Shown here: in pieces, positions 8,214 through 16,777 of the stretch
How positions within the stretch are numbered: position 1 is the first letter of the stretch
How the letters are laid out: every line of letters begins with the position of its first letter
DNA from: Prevotella pectinovora
GTDB lineage: Bacteria; Bacteroidota; Bacteroidia; Bacteroidales; Bacteroidaceae
Assembly: GCF_000834015.1 (NCBI RefSeq)
Contig: NZ_JXQI01000018.1
Location: forward strand, 1-50,680
Reading direction: 5' to 3'
DNA: 50,680 nt
Position numbers and translations under genes: made by a program
The notes under the pieces: generated by a model
The model's input: only the letters and a program-made list of their open reading frames with translations
What the model was told of the DNA's origin: nothing
The model's database searches: none

Positions 8214-9349
8214 ATGAAATATACTCAGGAAATGATGCTCCAGTCGGACAGTGGCTACTGTATGCCGTTCGAGGAGAAAGGAAAAGACGTAGAGATGTCA
8301 TTAGGCTACGGAAAGCAGAAACACCCCAAGACAGGAGAGACGTTCTTCCATCATGGGGTGGACTTTCCAGTAAAGCATTATCTGCTTTCTGCCATTGCCA
8401 CAGGCAAGGTCTCAGGACTTGGCAATGATGCCGTTCACGGTATCTATCAGGTTATCCGATATGGCAAGTACGAGGTGACATACGCACACCTCAGTAATGT
8501 CTTTGCCAACTATGCGACCGAAGTCAAAGCTGGTCAGGTTGTCGCTGTCTCTGCCGACATGTTACACATTGAAGTCAAGTACAACGGGGAGGAGTTGAAT
8601 CCGCTGGAGTTCCTGACGATGATTTACGGCAACATGAAAGCCTTGGAGCAGAACGGTACTCCTGGTGCTGTGCCACAGTTCGTGACTATCGACATGGATG
8701 TGCATACGATGTACGACAAAGACCAGAAAGAGATTGAAGACCTGATGATGCGGTGGTTCCCGGACTACATGCAAGACCTCTCGGCAGGAATCTATGCCTT
8801 GCCAGAGCATACGGAACTTGCTCTACGCAACATCTTCACCATGTCTGCCATGAAGAACTATTTCTTCGAGACGCTTCCAAGCATGGCCAATCCTTTAGGT
8901 ATGGGAATGCGTAGCATCCCGTTGGCAGAGAAGGTACAGAACCTCCTGATTGCGGACTTCCTCAACTATATGGCACTCCGTCATCAGATATTTCTGAGCA
9001 CCATGAGTCAGGCGGTAAAAAAAAAGCCTATGACGAAGCCGTAGCCAGCAGTGGGCTTGTCGATCCCCTTGCCGAACTGGAAATAGACATTCAGAGCTTT
9101 GATATACCGAGGCTGGTCAGTGTCTATCCCGACAGAAGCGGAATCAGATGGTGGACGAAGGCTTGGTTCAACAACAGCGAGGCTGGTGAAGCGGCCATCG
9201 AGATTGACCGTCAGTTAGCCATCAAGTTCATCAACGAGAATATTGAAAAAGACGAATGGCTGGAAGAGTATTTCCCAAAGCAGATGGAAGTCTATCACAA
9301 TGCCATCGAGCAGACCAGGGAGCAGATACTCAGTCAGCTTAACTTATAG
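8214..9349 (+). CDS. M23-like protein read through a -1 frameshift (about 378 aa)
   Basis: The zero frame (8214-9044) encodes a LytM-like domain in residues 20-125. It keeps the zinc ligands H46 and D50 (HHGVD) and H118, and the conserved YAHLS strand, but the catalytic His of the HxH motif is Met116 (MLH), so hydrolase activity is doubtful. The zero frame stops at 9042-9044, just after a run of nine A. The -1 frame is open from there to TAG at 9347-9349 for about 107 residues of well-behaved coding sequence (SSGLVDPLAELEIDIQSFDI ... TREQILSQLNL), with no usable start codon near its beginning. The two parts are therefore one gene, joined by programmed frameshifting or split by an indel or sequencing error in the A run. 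The next gene starts 12 nt after the -1-frame stop. Confidence 0.7.
9020..9061 (+). promoter_or_regulatory. Candidate -1 ribosomal frameshift signal
   Basis: An in-phase slippery heptamer A AAA AAG (9020-9026), the same heptamer as in E. coli dnaX, is followed by a 5-nt spacer. A stem then pairs 9032-9034 plus 9036-9040 with 9054-9061 (8 bp, one bulged G at 9035, 13-nt loop). A -1 slip here continues exactly into the open downstream frame. A sequencing error in the nine-A run is the main alternative. Confidence 0.55.
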
Positions 9350-9361
9350 AACAAGAGAAGT

Positions 9362-9997
9362 ATGAAGAAGATTTATTTGTTTGCCATATCTAATTTGTTC
9401 ACCCCTGTAGCATTCGCTGATGCCGGAACCTCTGGTATCAGTGATGCCGCAGACGGTGTTGTTACCTACATGCCGTATGTACGCGCATTATGCTACGTCA
9501 TTGCTGCTATCATTGCGGTTGTCGGGGCATTGGCCGTGTATTACACCATGCAAACCAATCCCCAGAACACAGCCAAACGTATGACGATGACCGTTGGCGG
9601 TGCGCTTACTTTCGTTTGCCTTTCCCTTGCTTTGCCCCAGTTCTTCGGCATTGACGGCAGTATGTCTGGAAATGGCGGCAGTTCTACTGGTTCAGGAACA
9701 AGCGGTACGGGCGATGGCTTCCTTGCCTCTGACCAAGGCGGTATCTCACAAAGCGGTATTATCACCGACATACCCTCTATCCGTGACAGGACAGGTAACT
9801 GGATTACCTTTCCGCAAGGAACCAATATGGCTATTGCCAACCAGCTTATCAATATCTATGAGCATTTCGGGGCAGGAGCAGAAGGTACTTATGGTCGTAC
9901 ACTCGACTATATCCAGCGTGAATACTGGAGTGGCAACATGGACTACAGCACCTTCAATCAGATGATGAGTGCGGCTGGAAATCTCCCACACAACTAA
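9362..9997 (+). CDS. DUF4134-like (TraE/VirB2-type) pilin-like protein with C-terminal extension
   Basis: 211 residues. A signal peptide (about 1-19, ending AFADA) is followed by the pattern 'G.SGISDAADGVVTYMPYVRALCYVIAAIIAVVGALAVYY' and a second hydrophobic helix (GGALTFVCLSLALPQFFG), the two-helix layout of DUF4134 family proteins, the VirB2-like components of Bacteroidetes conjugation. After about residue 100 there is a Gly/Ser-rich linker and a further domain of about 80 residues (QGTNMAIANQLINIYEHFG ... YWSGNMDYSTF) that ordinary DUF4134 proteins of about 100 residues do not have. It begins 12 nt after the frameshifted gene. Confidence 0.65.
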   Translation: MKKIYLFAISNLFTPVAFADAGTSGISDAADGVVTYMPYVRALCYVIAAIIAVVGALAVYYTMQTNPQNTAKRMTMTVGGALTFVCLSLALPQFFGIDGSMSGNGGSSTGSGTSGTGDGFLASDQGGISQSGIITDIPSIRDRTGNWITFPQGTNMAIANQLINIYEHFGAGAEGTYGRTLDYIQREYWSGNMDYSTFNQMMSAAGNLPHN

Positions 9998-10009
9998 TCA
10001 GGAAAAACT

Positions 10010-11476
10010 ATGGCAGAATCATCAAACGAAAAGCTCTTCCGTACCAAGGTGCTGCCCATCATGGATAAGGTGATGGCAGACCTTCGTCATAAGCAGTTGG
10101 AAGAGATTGGCCGACATACCAGCAGCTTGTCCTTTATCATGGCTGGAGCAGCCGGTCCCGATGGAGGCATGTCAGCCCAAGCTGCAAGCCTTGATGCCCT
10201 TCGCTATACGGGGAAGTGGAACTCCAAGCATACGGAGGACTACATCAATATGGTAAAGGCTGAGCTGAAAAAACAGCATGTCACGGTCACACCAGAGATA
10301 GAGAAGATGATGATTGACAAGATGATCAAGGATGAAGTCCCTAAGTCATCCATTGAATATATCATGCGTAAGGCTGCCACCAACACCATCTTCTATCTCC
10401 CACAGGCCATGAGTAAGTCGCCACTGGAGAACCATATCACGGAACAGGCAGAGAAACGCTACAACCCATCTGCTTTGGAGAAAGGAACCGGCTATGCTTT
10501 AGGAGCAACGGCAGACTTCCTTTCTATGGGTGGTTTCGGCGGTGGCTGGTCAAGTGCTGCCAAGTTCGTGGGTGTAGATGTCGGGCTGAATGCAGCCTTA
10601 GACCATTTCGGAGGGAGTACGGAATATACGCCAACAGGAACTAAGGTTACACCTGAAGGCAAGAAGAAACCAGACGTTCCGCTGATTATTGCTCCCGAAT
10701 ACAGGGAGCAGTATCTCGCAGAGCAGGCAAAGAAGAAAACGGAACAAGCTCAGTCAACAGAGCAAAAGCCGAAACCAAGTCAAAAAGTGGAGGAGGACGT
10801 AAGACCTGCACCTTCCACTGAAATTACAACTGAGACTCCAGCACCCCAATCCACACAAGCGACGGAACAGGAACTGCCACAACAGACTAACCAAAGCGGA
10901 TGGACTGGCTTGCTCAGCTCCTTCGGCTTGAATGGTATGTCCGATATTGGCCACAACCTCGGCTATATCCTTGCCATGCTTCCAGACATGATCTTGGGAG
11001 CATTCACGGGAAAGACAAAGTCCCTGGGACTGAAAGACAATCTGATGCCTCTTGCCAGTATTGTGGCTGGAATGTTTGTCAGGAATCCCATCCTGAAGAT
11101 GGTGCTTGTAGGCATGGGAGGTCTCAATCTCCTGAATAAAGCTGGTCACGAAGCCATCGATAATCACAAAGGTATTGGCCAGGCACAGGATGCTTCAGCG
11201 GGTCGTGTCAACTACAAGGTCTATCCTGATGAACCGCTCAATCCACGTATCTCACAGCCCCAGATTAAAGGCAACTGTCTGATAGCTGCCATCGATAAAG
11301 TGCCTTGCACCATAGCCCTCACGGATAATGTCGTAGATGCCTTTAATCAGGGCGCATTGCCATTGAATACCCTTGCCAATGCCGTTCTTGCCAAGCATGA
11401 CCAGATGCGTCAGTTGGCTTCAGAGAACTATGAGGCACAGCAGAGAACCGAAACGCGCACACTTGCTCAGAGATAA
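10010..11476 (+). CDS. Large hypothetical transfer-region protein
   Basis: 488 residues. Residues 1-150 are soluble and helical; 155-205 are Gly-rich and weakly hydrophobic (YALGATADFLSMGGFGGG). A charged Gln/Thr/Pro linker (about 245-295) follows, then a second hydrophobic region (about 310-385, LGYILAMLPDMILGAF, ILKMVLVGMGGLNLL). No catalytic motif is visible. It is the longest unrecognised gene in the transfer-type block, directly after the pilin-like gene (12-nt gap) and before the DUF4494 gene. A scaffold or membrane role in the transfer machine is only an inference. Confidence 0.5.
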   Translation: MAESSNEKLFRTKVLPIMDKVMADLRHKQLEEIGRHTSSLSFIMAGAAGPDGGMSAQAASLDALRYTGKWNSKHTEDYINMVKAELKKQHVTVTPEIEKMMIDKMIKDEVPKSSIEYIMRKAATNTIFYLPQAMSKSPLENHITEQAEKRYNPSALEKGTGYALGATADFLSMGGFGGGWSSAAKFVGVDVGLNAALDHFGGSTEYTPTGTKVTPEGKKKPDVPLIIAPEYREQYLAEQAKKKTEQAQSTEQKPKPSQKVEEDVRPAPSTEITTETPAPQSTQATEQELPQQTNQSGWTGLLSSFGLNGMSDIGHNLGYILAMLPDMILGAFTGKTKSLGLKDNLMPLASIVAGMFVRNPILKMVLVGMGGLNLLNKAGHEAIDNHKGIGQAQDASAGRVNYKVYPDEPLNPRISQPQIKGNCLIAAIDKVPCTIALTDNVVDAFNQGALPLNTLANAVLAKHDQMRQLASENYEAQQRTETRTLAQR

Positions 11477-11505
11477 TAGTGTAACGATTAAAAACAGTGT
11501 GAAAT

Positions 11506-11943
11506 ATGAAAAGAAACTGGTATAAGTTCCGCGTCAAGTACTCCAAGGTGATGGATGACGGAAAGAAGAAAAAGGTCAGTGAAGAGTATCTGGTAGATGC
11601 CGAGAGCTTCACCGAGACCGAGAAACGTGCCAACAAGGCAGCAACAGACCTTATCGGCACACGAGACTTTGACATCACGGCCATCTCTCGTGAGGCAGTG
11701 TCCGACATCATCAAGGGTACGGAAGCCGAGGATAACCACTGGTACAAAGCCGTCGTAGCTCTTGTGACGGAAGATGATGAGACAGGACAGAAGAAGTTCT
11801 CTCCTCAAATCATGTACGTCAATGCCGAAGATACCAAGGAGGCCGATAAGCTGCTCCGTGAACACATGGATGATAGTCAGGTTGATTGGGAAATTAAGTC
11901 AATCGCAGAGACGAAAGTGCTTGGTGTTCTGGAGTATAAGTAA
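11506..11943 (+). CDS. DUF4494 family protein
   Basis: 145 residues. The pattern NWYKFRVKYSKVMDDGKKKKVSEEYLVDAESFTETEKR, followed by a repeat-like second half (HWYKAVVALVTEDDETGQKKFSPQIMYVNAEDTKEADK), matches DUF4494, a small soluble family common in Bacteroidetes mobile elements and phages. The two halves look like an internal duplication (WYK.rV.. / YLVDAESF versus WYKAVVAL / MYVNAED). Function unknown to me. It lies between a large unknown gene and the ArdC-like fusion. Confidence 0.75.
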   Translation: MKRNWYKFRVKYSKVMDDGKKKKVSEEYLVDAESFTETEKRANKAATDLIGTRDFDITAISREAVSDIIKGTEAEDNHWYKAVVALVTEDDETGQKKFSPQIMYVNAEDTKEADKLLREHMDDSQVDWEIKSIAETKVLGVLEYK

Positions 11944-11978
11944 TTCTATTAAAGGAATAAATCAAAAGTATATTCAGT

Positions 11979-14489
11979 ATGACAGAAAAGAATCAGCAGG
12001 AGAAGAATGCCGCCGAAAGACAGGTGGAACTTCTCGTAAAGGCCTTCGACAAAGCACAGGAGAATGGTGGCGTGTGGTTGAACAAGGACGGCAAGAAAGC
12101 CCCTCAGTTCTACCTGAAAGGTGTGACCGTCTCACCATTCAATGCCATTATTCTTGGGTTGCATAGTGACCAAAGTAATTACAAGACCAACGAGTACACC
12201 CTGTTCACCGAAGCCAAGAAGCGTGGTGAGAGTGTGCAGTCAGGTCAGAAAGGTGTGCCATTCTATTGGTACAACTGGAATGAATACCAGAGCAAGGCTG
12301 ATCCTGAAGTGAAGATTAGCCGTGACGAGTACAAGGCTCTGACTCCAGAGCAGCAGTCCGACTACAAGGGAATCCGCAACCGAGAGGTTCGTATGCTGTT
12401 CAACATCGAGCAGACAATCCTTCCGATGGTTGACAAGGATGCCTTTGACAAGGAGGTCAAGGAGCGTGGCCGTCTGTCCGACCGTGGAGAAATCAAGGCA
12501 ACGTCATCTGAGATTTCCATCAATGATTTCATCCTGAAGACCCGTGATAACCTCGTGGCCATCCGTCTCGATACGACAGGCGTTGCTCATTATGATGCAC
12601 AGAAGGACACCGCCTATGTACCAAAGCGAGAAAACTATGAGCATTACAACGATTATGTAAATGCTTTGGTGGAACAGGTTGTAGCCGCTACAGGACACGC
12701 TCAGCGTCTGAACCGTGAGGGCATGAACAACCGTGGTGGCAAGGCACCCAGTGAGGATGCCCAGAAGAGAGAGCTGCTTGTCCGTGAGATAGCCACTGCT
12801 GCCAAGATGCAGGAGTTCGGACTTCCTGCCAAGCTATCTGAGGAAGGTATGAAGAACATCGAGTACTGGAAGCGTGAGTTCAAGGAAGACCCTTGTCTCA
12901 TCGATGCCATCGAGAAGGATGTGAATAACACTCTCGACATGATCCACAAGGCAGAGCGTGGCGAGAAGGTAGAGAAACGTCAGCTCAATGCTCAGGATGT
13001 AGAAGCACCCAAGACCATCATTCCCAAGCATTACTATGTTGCCGACGAAATCAAGACCTTACCCAATAAGGACAGCAAGGAGATGGTCATTGTCCGCGAT
13101 GCTGGCTCCAAGACAGCTGATGTCGTACTTCCTGCCGGTGCATCGTTGGCTGTGGATAATGAAATCCCCGGTATGAACAAGAAACGTATCGAACATGCCC
13201 TTCAGAAAGAGGGTTTTGATACCGTCAAGTTCTACAATACTGATGGCTCGTTGGGCTTCCATCCTGATGACAGTTACTTCGATTGTAAGGAAATAAGTGT
13301 TTCCAAGCTCAACAAATGGGAGTTGGAAGACATTACCAAGCTTGACGTTACCGATGCCGTGAAGCGTTCAGGAGCTATTGACTTTGACAAAGTCCTTATG
13401 CTGAAGGATGACGAAGGCAAGTGGGCTATGTATCTCAAACCAGAGAACGAAAAGGCTTTTTCTGTATATCCCGACAAGGCAGACGTGAACAAGTTCTTTA
13501 CGACCATTCAGCAAGGCAATGACGAAGCTAATGAGCGTCTGCGTCAGGATATGGCCACCAAGTATTATGTCATGGCCAGTGAAAAGCCAGAGTTGAAGGT
13601 TGATCTCTTCAAGAGTCAGGCTTCTGCTGAAGAGCTGGCTCGTATTGAGCGTGTGAACATCTTCAAGACCAAAGCCACTGAGAACAAACCCAGTGTCATC
13701 CTGTGTGTCCCAACTATTGACGGAAAGAGAGTTCAGGCTCGTGAGGTCAGCGGTCAGCAATGGCAACGTATGTGGCTTGCTGATGACAAGCAGGACTACA
13801 AGACCCACCTTGCCGCTTCGCTCTTTGCCGATGTGCTGCGTAAGGAACGTACCGAGGCTGTAGCCGTTGGTACCGACAAGACTGAGCAGGAGGCACAGGC
13901 AGATACTCAGGAGCAGACAAAGAATGTCGAGAACCACGAGGAAGAGACCAAACAGGAGCAGAAAGAGGAACAGGCTGCTACCAACAAGAAACAGGAAGAG
14001 GAGAAGCGCAGAAATTCTCCAGAGCAGAAGGAAAAGGAGAAGCAGGAAGAGAAAGCCAAGGAGGAAGCCACCAAAGCAGAGACCAAGGCTGTTGCTGCCG
14101 TTGCTCTCAGTCCGATGCTCAAACAGTTCCTGGACTTGAAGAGCAAACATCCCGATGCACTTCTGCTGTTCCGTACTGGTGACTTCTATGAGACCTACAA
14201 GGAGGATGCAGAGAAAGCATCCAAGATTCTTGGCATTACGCTCACCAAGAGCACCAAGACAAAGGATGAACAGGGCAAGCCTCTCGCTATGGCAGGTTTT
14301 CCGTACCATGCCCTCGACAGCTATTTGCCCAAGCTCATCCGTGCCGGTGAGCGAGTTGCCATCTGTGACCAGCTTGAAGCACCCAAACAGACCGCAAAGC
14401 GTGGCATCTCAGAGATGGTCACGCCGAGTGCTGCTCCAGAGAAGGAGCAGAAAACGGAACCAGATAAACAGCAATCCTTTCATCGATAA
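11979..14489 (+). CDS. ArdC-like protein with degenerate zincin and C-terminal MutS-I domain
   Basis: 836 residues. Residues about 15-140 resemble the ArdC N-terminal ssDNA-binding domain ([38 protein letters not shown]). Residues about 215-330 align with the zincin domain of the ArdC encoded at 16778 ([16 protein letters not shown] against ELVAEMSAALVSQRYG), but HExxH is replaced (EQVVAATGH), so it cannot bind zinc in the usual way. A Lys/Glu-rich coiled linker (630-700) leads to a clear MutS domain I at the C-terminus: [53 protein letters not shown]. The combination suggests binding of single-stranded or mispaired incoming DNA rather than catalysis (inference). Confidence 0.75.
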   Translation: MTEKNQQEKNAAERQVELLVKAFDKAQENGGVWLNKDGKKAPQFYLKGVTVSPFNAIILGLHSDQSNYKTNEYTLFTEAKKRGESVQSGQKGVPFYWYNWNEYQSKADPEVKISRDEYKALTPEQQSDYKGIRNREVRMLFNIEQTILPMVDKDAFDKEVKERGRLSDRGEIKATSSEISINDFILKTRDNLVAIRLDTTGVAHYDAQKDTAYVPKRENYEHYNDYVNALVEQVVAATGHAQRLNREGMNNRGGKAPSEDAQKRELLVREIATAAKMQEFGLPAKLSEEGMKNIEYWKREFKEDPCLIDAIEKDVNNTLDMIHKAERGEKVEKRQLNAQDVEAPKTIIPKHYYVADEIKTLPNKDSKEMVIVRDAGSKTADVVLPAGASLAVDNEIPGMNKKRIEHALQKEGFDTVKFYNTDGSLGFHPDDSYFDCKEISVSKLNKWELEDITKLDVTDAVKRSGAIDFDKVLMLKDDEGKWAMYLKPENEKAFSVYPDKADVNKFFTTIQQGNDEANERLRQDMATKYYVMASEKPELKVDLFKSQASAEELARIERVNIFKTKATENKPSVILCVPTIDGKRVQAREVSGQQWQRMWLADDKQDYKTHLAASLFADVLRKERTEAVAVGTDKTEQEAQADTQEQTKNVENHEEETKQEQKEEQAATNKKQEEEKRRNSPEQKEKEKQEEKAKEEATKAETKAVAAVALSPMLKQFLDLKSKHPDALLLFRTGDFYETYKEDAEKASKILGITLTKSTKTKDEQGKPLAMAGFPYHALDSYLPKLIRAGERVAICDQLEAPKQTAKRGISEMVTPSAAPEKEQKTEPDKQQSFHR

Positions 14490-14508
14490 CCTTAAAAACG
14501 TGTAGAAA

Positions 14509-16107
14509 GTGACAGCATCCAGACAAGCTTATATAGACAAGTATGCAGAGTATGCCATGGAGCAGATGCGCAGATATGGCATACCTGCTTCTGTCACTCT
14601 TGCCCAAGGAATCATAGAGTCTGCCGAGGGAAAGAGTATGCTCTCCCGTACTGCCAATAACCATTTTGGTGTGAAGGGTGAGTTCAATGGTCAGTATGTC
14701 CGTGCGGACGATGACAAGCCGAACGAGAAGTTCAAGAAGTATGATAATGTCGGCCAGAGCTATGAGGACCATAGCAAAGTCCTCATGGGCGACCGCTATC
14801 AGAAATACACCAGGAATCTCTCGCCTGATGATTACAAAGGATGGGCTGCTGGTATCAAGGCTGGCGGCTATGCCACAGCCAAGAACTATGTCGGTACCAT
14901 CGTTGGAGTCATTGAAGGTGCAAACCTGCAGAAGTACGACCAGATGGTGATTGAGCAAGCCAAGCGCGAGGGAAAGAAGATTGGCACTACAGACTACCGA
15001 AACGGAGCCGTGTCTGCCACTCCAGCACCTGCCGTTACGGAAAAGCCAACTCTCAATGGTCTTTATTCTCTGCCGCTGAAACGAGAAGAGTTCATGCTTG
15101 TGACTTCGCCTTTCGGCAACCGTCGTGACCCAATGAACCACAGCAAGACTCAGTTCCATAAAGGGATCGACATCAGCTGCAAGAACGAGACACTTCTTGC
15201 TACAGAGAACAATGGTAAGGTCGTTGGCGTGAATCACAATGCCAATACTGGCGGCGGTAAGTCCGTGACGATTGAGTACAACCGTGAGGATGGTAGCAAG
15301 TATCAGACTACCTATATGCACATGTCGAGCATCGACGTGAACGTAGGCGATACCGTCAATGCCGGACAGAAGATTGGCGTGTCAGGAAACACTGGAACTA
15401 GGACAACAGGCCCACATCTGCATTTCGAGGTCAAGACCGTTGCCAGTGATGGCACGAAACGGAACATCGACCCTGCAGCATACATTGCAGAGATAAGCCA
15501 GAAAGGTGGACTCTCACAGCAGTTGCTCCATAATGGTAAGGATTTGCTGGCCAGCTATAAGGCAGCCAATCCTGTTGCTCAGGAAACAGCCACTGCCCAG
15601 CAGCAGATTGACACGAATATGTCACCTGATGACTGGATGAAGAAACTCCTTTCAAGCGAAGACAGCGGTGTAGGTCTTGGTAACAGTGCAGACCCCATCA
15701 TGGAAATGGCCATTACGATGTTCACCAGTCTCATGGCTCTGGCTGTCCAGATAGACAACAAGAGTGAGGAGCAAAAGATGCAAGCGGCAACAGATGCGGC
15801 AATCAGCAAGACCGTTGACCTTACATCCATGTTCCCAAACCTAAAGGAATGTCGTATCATGCTCAATGATGGTAAGCCGATTCTTCAGGTCAACAATGGC
15901 ACAGTGAACTTCTCCCATGAGCTGACCAATGCCGAAATGACCAGAATCCAGCAAGCCTTGGGCAATGCCAATCTCTCAGATGCAGAGAAGCAGCGTACCA
16001 TCGCGTCTGTCATCAATGGCATCGTCGTGTCTCAGCAGATGTCCCAGAACTACCAGCAGGGCGTAGAAACCCAGCAAAGCCAACTGGAGGCTGTCCAGCG
16101 TAAATAA
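14509..16107 (+). CDS. Bifunctional glucosaminidase / M23 peptidoglycan hydrolase
   Basis: 532 residues from a GTG start, 19 nt after the previous stop. Residues 5-150 are a FlgJ/LytG-type glucosaminidase domain with the catalytic-Glu segment QGIIESAEGKS (E37) and NNHFGVKG. Residues about 195-330 are an M23 domain with H217 and D221 in HKGID, and H303/H305 in HLH. The C-terminal 190 residues are helical with no recognised motif. Cutting both glycan strands and peptide bridges fits the wall-opening enzyme of a conjugation machine (VirB1-like role). No signal peptide is visible at the N-terminus, so export would need another route or the transfer apparatus itself. Confidence 0.85.
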   Translation: MTASRQAYIDKYAEYAMEQMRRYGIPASVTLAQGIIESAEGKSMLSRTANNHFGVKGEFNGQYVRADDDKPNEKFKKYDNVGQSYEDHSKVLMGDRYQKYTRNLSPDDYKGWAAGIKAGGYATAKNYVGTIVGVIEGANLQKYDQMVIEQAKREGKKIGTTDYRNGAVSATPAPAVTEKPTLNGLYSLPLKREEFMLVTSPFGNRRDPMNHSKTQFHKGIDISCKNETLLATENNGKVVGVNHNANTGGGKSVTIEYNREDGSKYQTTYMHMSSIDVNVGDTVNAGQKIGVSGNTGTRTTGPHLHFEVKTVASDGTKRNIDPAAYIAEISQKGGLSQQLLHNGKDLLASYKAANPVAQETATAQQQIDTNMSPDDWMKKLLSSEDSGVGLGNSADPIMEMAITMFTSLMALAVQIDNKSEEQKMQAATDAAISKTVDLTSMFPNLKECRIMLNDGKPILQVNNGTVNFSHELTNAEMTRIQQALGNANLSDAEKQRTIASVINGIVVSQQMSQNYQQGVETQQSQLEAVQRK

Positions 16108-16151
16108 TTCTTGCTCAAAAATAATTTGTCAAACAATCAATTCGTAAAACT

Positions 16152-16775
16152 ATGATCAAGTGTAATGTAACAGTATGCGGTACCATCACGCGCTCCGCTC
16201 AGATGCGTACCAACAAAGACGGCAAGGCTTTTCTTGCCTTTGGTGTCAGTGTTGTAATTGCTGCCAAGTCAGGCATCAACAAAACCTTCGAAATCAGCGT
16301 GGCCAAGGATGGCGGCATGGACGAGCTTAACGGTCTTGCATCAGGCACTCGTGTTGAAATGACTGGTGTGCTCACTTTCCACAAGAAAGATGATACCATC
16401 TTCCTCAACATGTCCGCGAAAAATGTCAGCACCGCCAACGTCTCTGCCGACGATTCCGTAAAGGGAGAAATCGAGTTCCGTGGAACCGTTGGAAACAAGA
16501 TTGAGGAGAAGACCGACAAGAAGGGCAATCCTTATCTTGTGTTCTCCGCTTTCAGCAGCGAGAAGGATGGTGAAGGCTATTCCTTTACTTGGGTGCGCTT
16601 CATGTACTTCGGGCAGGGTAAGCCTGAATGGCTGCAGGGCAAGTGTGGCATCGATGCGACTGGCGAGCTTCAGTTGTCCATCTACAATGACCGCCTCGAT
16701 ATGACTTGCCGTGTGGCAAAGCTTACCCAATGGGAGAAGCAGCCGTATCAGGGAGGTGAAAACAATGCTCAGTAG
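16152..16775 (+). CDS. Single-stranded DNA-binding (OB-fold) protein
   Basis: 207 residues. The N-terminus (IKCNVTVCGTITRSAQMRTNKDGKAF) and 'FLAFGVSVV' look like the first strands of an SSB OB-fold. A second, similar unit starts about residue 108 (IEFRGTVGNKIEEKTDKKGNPYLVFSAFSS), so there appear to be two OB-like modules in one chain. Role: coating single-stranded plasmid DNA during transfer or replication. It is followed after 2 nt by the ArdC gene, with which it is probably co-translated. Confidence 0.65.
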   Translation: MIKCNVTVCGTITRSAQMRTNKDGKAFLAFGVSVVIAAKSGINKTFEISVAKDGGMDELNGLASGTRVEMTGVLTFHKKDDTIFLNMSAKNVSTANVSADDSVKGEIEFRGTVGNKIEEKTDKKGNPYLVFSAFSSEKDGEGYSFTWVRFMYFGQGKPEWLQGKCGIDATGELQLSIYNDRLDMTCRVAKLTQWEKQPYQGGENNAQ

Positions 16776-16777
16776 TT

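Noticed and set aside
13368..14309. Long antisense open frame (313 codons) on the minus strand.
   Set aside because: It lies wholly inside the ArdC-like/MutS-I gene, has Leu/Phe-rich low-complexity translation mirroring the Lys/Glu linker, and no promoter.
14419..15321. Antisense open frame of 300 codons opposite the glucosaminidase/M23 gene.
   Set aside because: It mirrors strongly conserved catalytic domains on the plus strand; no recognisable protein features of its own.
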